A stretch of DNA of 64,000 nucleotides from the NCBI RefSeq assembly GCF_018617395.1, contig NZ_JACSKC010000002.1, positions 62,001 through 126,000 on the forward strand, in the 5' to 3' direction. This DNA is from Exiguobacterium sp. s48. Its GTDB lineage: Bacteria; Bacillota; Bacilli; Exiguobacteriales; Exiguobacteriaceae. A program made the translations under genes and the position numbers. The notes under the pieces are model-generated. The model was given only the letters and a program-made list of their open reading frames with translations. It was not told the origin of the DNA and ran no database searches. Shown one piece after another: positions 61,771-64,000 of this stretch (position 1 is the stretch's first letter; every line of letters starts with the position of its first letter).

Positions 61771-62889
61771 ATGGATCGGACAGGGCTCGTCTCGAATATT
61801 TTAATCGCTGGAAAGACCGGCGTTGGAAAGAGTGCGTTCATCAACTATATTTACGGACATGACGTCGCCGAATCGCGTGCCGGAAGTCCGGTCACGGCAG
61901 AAGGGCTTCACGAATACGAGTATTACGATTTAGAACGAGGTATTTTATTTCGTTTCTTTGATACATGGGGACTTGAAGCGGACCGGTCAGAGGAATGGCA
62001 CCGCGCGATTCTATCCATCGTTCATGAGCGTGAAGGGGCGCTCGATATCGCAGAATGGTTTCACACCATCTACTATTTACTATCCGTACAGTCGGGACGT
62101 GTCGAGGCATATGAGCTCGAGGCGATTTTAAAGCCGTTATATGAACGTGGGAGCAACGTCACGCTCATACTGACCAACTTTAACGAAGACGACCCGATGA
62201 GTGTACAAAAAGCGGAGGCGATGGAACAGGTATTGTTACGTGAGCTTCCCATCGAAGAAGAGAATATCATTCGAGTCAATAGCGTCGAAAAGAAGTTACT
62301 GACGGGTAAGCGCGTCCCGGTGAGTGGATATGAGACTGTCTGGAGGCGGAATCGGACAAATTTATGGAGAGACATTGAACGCAAGCTTCCTATAAATCTG
62401 ACCAACCATTTATTAGAGGAATTGGAGGAATGGCGAGTTCGTAGTGTCGCTTCAGCGGAAACCATTCGTATGCTGACTCCCCAAGTGATGATTAGCTGGA
62501 AAGCCCGAAAGATTGAAAAAGATTTAGAAAAAACACTCGAACAGGCTGCCGTGACGACGGAAGAGGCGATGGCAGAAGGGGTACGCCACTATATTCAACT
62601 CATGCAACGTTATCCTTTAGTCGGTGAGCAGGCAGACCGATTGTTTAAATCAAGACGTGTCGAACTTGGGTTTGACTATTCATTTGGAAAAACCGTTCGG
62701 AAGATGGTACTTGGAATGATTCCTGGGGTACATTTCATCTACTGGGCATTCAAGCGTCGGACGGCAGAGCGAGGAATTAAAAAAGCGATTGAACAGCAAT
62801 ACGCATCCGTAAGACAAACGATTGAAGAAGAGATTCGACGTGGTTTTGAGCGCGAGATGCGTCAACTTGGTCGCACGCTCAACTCATAA
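61771..62889 (+). CDS. P-loop GTPase-like protein with coiled C-terminal region
   Basis: A 372-aa protein. Walker A is ILIAGKTGVGKSAFINYIYG, G3 is FFDTWGLE, and the G4 position reads ILTNFNEDD rather than NKxD/TKxD, so guanine specificity may be altered. After about residue 215 there is a long charged helical region with one hydrophobic patch (MVLGMIPGVHFIYWAFKRR) and a helical end. The fold resembles TrmE-Era-EngA-YihA-Septin-like GTPases. The ribosome site is GGGGGAGGAAGCAT. It is 13 bases upstream of a second, distantly similar GTPase. Confidence 0.82.
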   Translation: MDRTGLVSNILIAGKTGVGKSAFINYIYGHDVAESRAGSPVTAEGLHEYEYYDLERGILFRFFDTWGLEADRSEEWHRAILSIVHEREGALDIAEWFHTIYYLLSVQSGRVEAYELEAILKPLYERGSNVTLILTNFNEDDPMSVQKAEAMEQVLLRELPIEEENIIRVNSVEKKLLTGKRVPVSGYETVWRRNRTNLWRDIERKLPINLTNHLLEELEEWRVRSVASAETIRMLTPQVMISWKARKIEKDLEKTLEQAAVTTEEAMAEGVRHYIQLMQRYPLVGEQADRLFKSRRVELGFDYSFGKTVRKMVLGMIPGVHFIYWAFKRRTAERGIKKAIEQQYASVRQTIEEEIRRGFEREMRQLGRTLNS

Positions 62890-62902
62890 GGGGGAGACTT
62901 GA

Positions 62903-64000
62903 ATGGAATCGACGAAACGATTTAATTTTAAGGATTATGATGTAAAGGCGGAGCTTGAGCGACTACGTGGCAACGTCAAAAAGCCAAATATCTTGATTGC
63001 AGGGGCGACAGGAGCAGGGAAGAGCTCTGTCGTGAACTATGTGTTTGGACGTGATTTGACGAAAGTGGCAGCCGGGGAACCCGTCACACGAGGTATTCAT
63101 CAATATAAGAGTGATGATATTGCAGTCACCTTATTCGATAGTGAAGGCTATGAAATCGGAAGTGCTAGACAACAACATTACGAAGAAGAAGTCATAGGAT
63201 TCGTGGAAAGAGCATCCCGGCAAGAGGCATCGGAACGAATCCATCTCGTTTGGTATACCATCAATGCTGCAACCAAACGTGTCACGCCACTAGACAAGAC
63301 CCTGATTCGCCGCCTGCGTGAATCAACCGCAGTCGCTGTCTTATTCACACAAATTGACCAGGTTGATTTAGATGAACTGACGGCACTACGAAATGAACTG
63401 AATGGACTCGTTCCCGAAGAGGCCATATTCCAAGTCAGCATTTCTTCGGAAATATTGAACGATGAAGCATTGCGACAATACGTGGATTGGGAACGATTGA
63501 TCGTATGGTCGGTTGAACAACTAGATGCTTCTTTGCAGGAAGGGCTTTTGATGGAGATTCACGCCGAGAGTGAAGCGATGCTCAAGTTAAAGCGTAAGAA
63601 GGCGAATCGAATTATTTCAGGCTATGTGGCCAGCGCGGGGACGGCCGCTGCAGTGCCCCTCCCCTTTGCAGATGCCGTTGCATTGACGCCGATTCAGGTG
63701 ACGATGAGCGTCCATCTGTTTCGCTATTGGGGTGTCAAAGCGAGTGACGATTTACTGAAGACACTCATTGGAAGCACGATTATTCCACAAATCGGTCGTA
63801 CCTTGTCGAAGACGTTACTGTTAAATGTCATGAAATTTTTCCCGGGAGCTAACGCGGCAGCCGGTGTCATCAACGCGACCGTCGCATCAGGAATCACGTG
63901 GGCAATCGGGCTCGCCATTAACGAAATCGCTTATCGGAACGCGCTAGACTCTTCGAAAACGATTGAACAATTGTTAAATCAAGAGTTCGGGTCATTGTTT
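62903..64000 (+). CDS. GTPase with C-terminal DUF697-like membrane region (3' end outside window)
   Basis: Starts at ATG 62903 after AGGGGGAGACTTGA; 366 codons are visible and the frame is open to the window edge. Walker A is NILIAGATGAGKSSVVNYVFG (about residues 28-47), G3 FDSEGYE, G4 region AVLFTQIDQVDLDEL. From about residue 230 a hydrophobic segment reads GTAAAVPLPFADAVALTPIQ, the DUF697/YcjF-like motif that associates small GTPases with membranes, followed by further hydrophobic helices. It is likely co-transcribed with the preceding GTPase. The biological role is unknown. Confidence 0.85.
   Translation, partial: MESTKRFNFKDYDVKAELERLRGNVKKPNILIAGATGAGKSSVVNYVFGRDLTKVAAGEPVTRGIHQYKSDDIAVTLFDSEGYEIGSARQQHYEEEVIGFVERASRQEASERIHLVWYTINAATKRVTPLDKTLIRRLRESTAVAVLFTQIDQVDLDELTALRNELNGLVPEEAIFQVSISSEILNDEALRQYVDWERLIVWSVEQLDASLQEGLLMEIHAESEAMLKLKRKKANRIISGYVASAGTAAAVPLPFADAVALTPIQVTMSVHLFRYWGVKASDDLLKTLIGSTIIPQIGRTLSKTLLLNVMKFFPGANAAAGVINATVASGITWAIGLAINEIAYRNALDSSKTIEQLLNQEFGSLF

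Overview
The window looks like chromosomal DNA of a Gram-positive Bacillales bacterium. Many proteins resemble Bacillus-type families (MprF, AdaA, Mqo, CarD-like, YwbE, HtpG, GuaC, AhpCF). Ribosome-binding sites are strong GGAGG types, TTG starts are common, nearly every gene ends in a compact intrinsic terminator, and the control signals are Firmicute ones (CIRCE, PerR box, cre-like sites, PurBox-like sites). Protein content and gene order suggest Exiguobacterium or a close relative; this is inference, since no rRNA or marker gene was compared. I see no tRNA, rRNA, insertion sequence, prophage or CRISPR array.

Layout. 1-10.5 kb: C-terminal part of a secreted alkaline phosphatase, a YxjI/LURP-one-like protein, a NUDIX hydrolase, a secreted GH16 beta-glucanase with three C-terminal modules behind a tandem LacI/CcpA-type operator, mprF, the alkylation-repair operon adaA-alkA-ogt, and a DegV lipid-binding protein. 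10.5-17 kb: histidine phosphatase, DUF2691-like protein, malate:quinone oxidoreductase behind a perfect dyad, a soluble PAS chemoreceptor-like protein, CarD-like and MarR regulators, and alcohol dehydrogenase. 17-25.5 kb: a UDG-fold protein, a methionine-type ABC transporter (metNIQ), aldo/keto reductase, a PadR-HAAS membrane module, and ahpC-ahpF under a PerR box.

25.8-29.9 kb is the main accessory region. It is a restriction-modification cluster: a BglII/BstYI-family endonuclease, a Vsr mismatch endonuclease, a Sau3AI/MutH-type endonuclease and one C5-cytosine methyltransferase. Both endonuclease families are known for recognising GATC or GATC-core sites, so one GATC methyltransferase could protect against both. 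A GATC lies in the divergent promoter region, in the predicted -35 of the methyltransferase promoter.

29.9-37 kb: htpG with an unusual CIRCE operator, a probable unannotated structured small RNA (31955-32071) divergent from it, an RluF-type pseudouridine synthase, a second UDG-like protein, a C39-like protease-fold protein, a YjiH transporter-like protein and an LLM flavin oxidoreductase. 37-46 kb: a large EAL protein with two degenerate GGDEF domains heads a tightly coupled four-gene operon. GMP reductase follows with widely spaced inverted PurBox-like sites, then a four-PAS diguanylate cyclase with an intact I-site.

46-64 kb: MFS exporter, large-subunit KatE catalase, a membrane-anchored unknown protein, a FAD oxidoreductase, a very large secreted nuclease, carboxylesterase, GH13 alpha-glucosidase with an overlapping operator, a small operon (unknown 112-aa protein, YwbE, basic 55-aa protein), an AgcS-type amino-acid:cation symporter, a formate/nitrite transporter, a VOC protein, and two adjacent P-loop GTPases, the second cut by the window edge. 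The genes point to an aerobic, polysaccharide-degrading cell with carbon-catabolite control (several cre-like sites), oxidative and alkylation stress defences, and c-di-GMP signalling.
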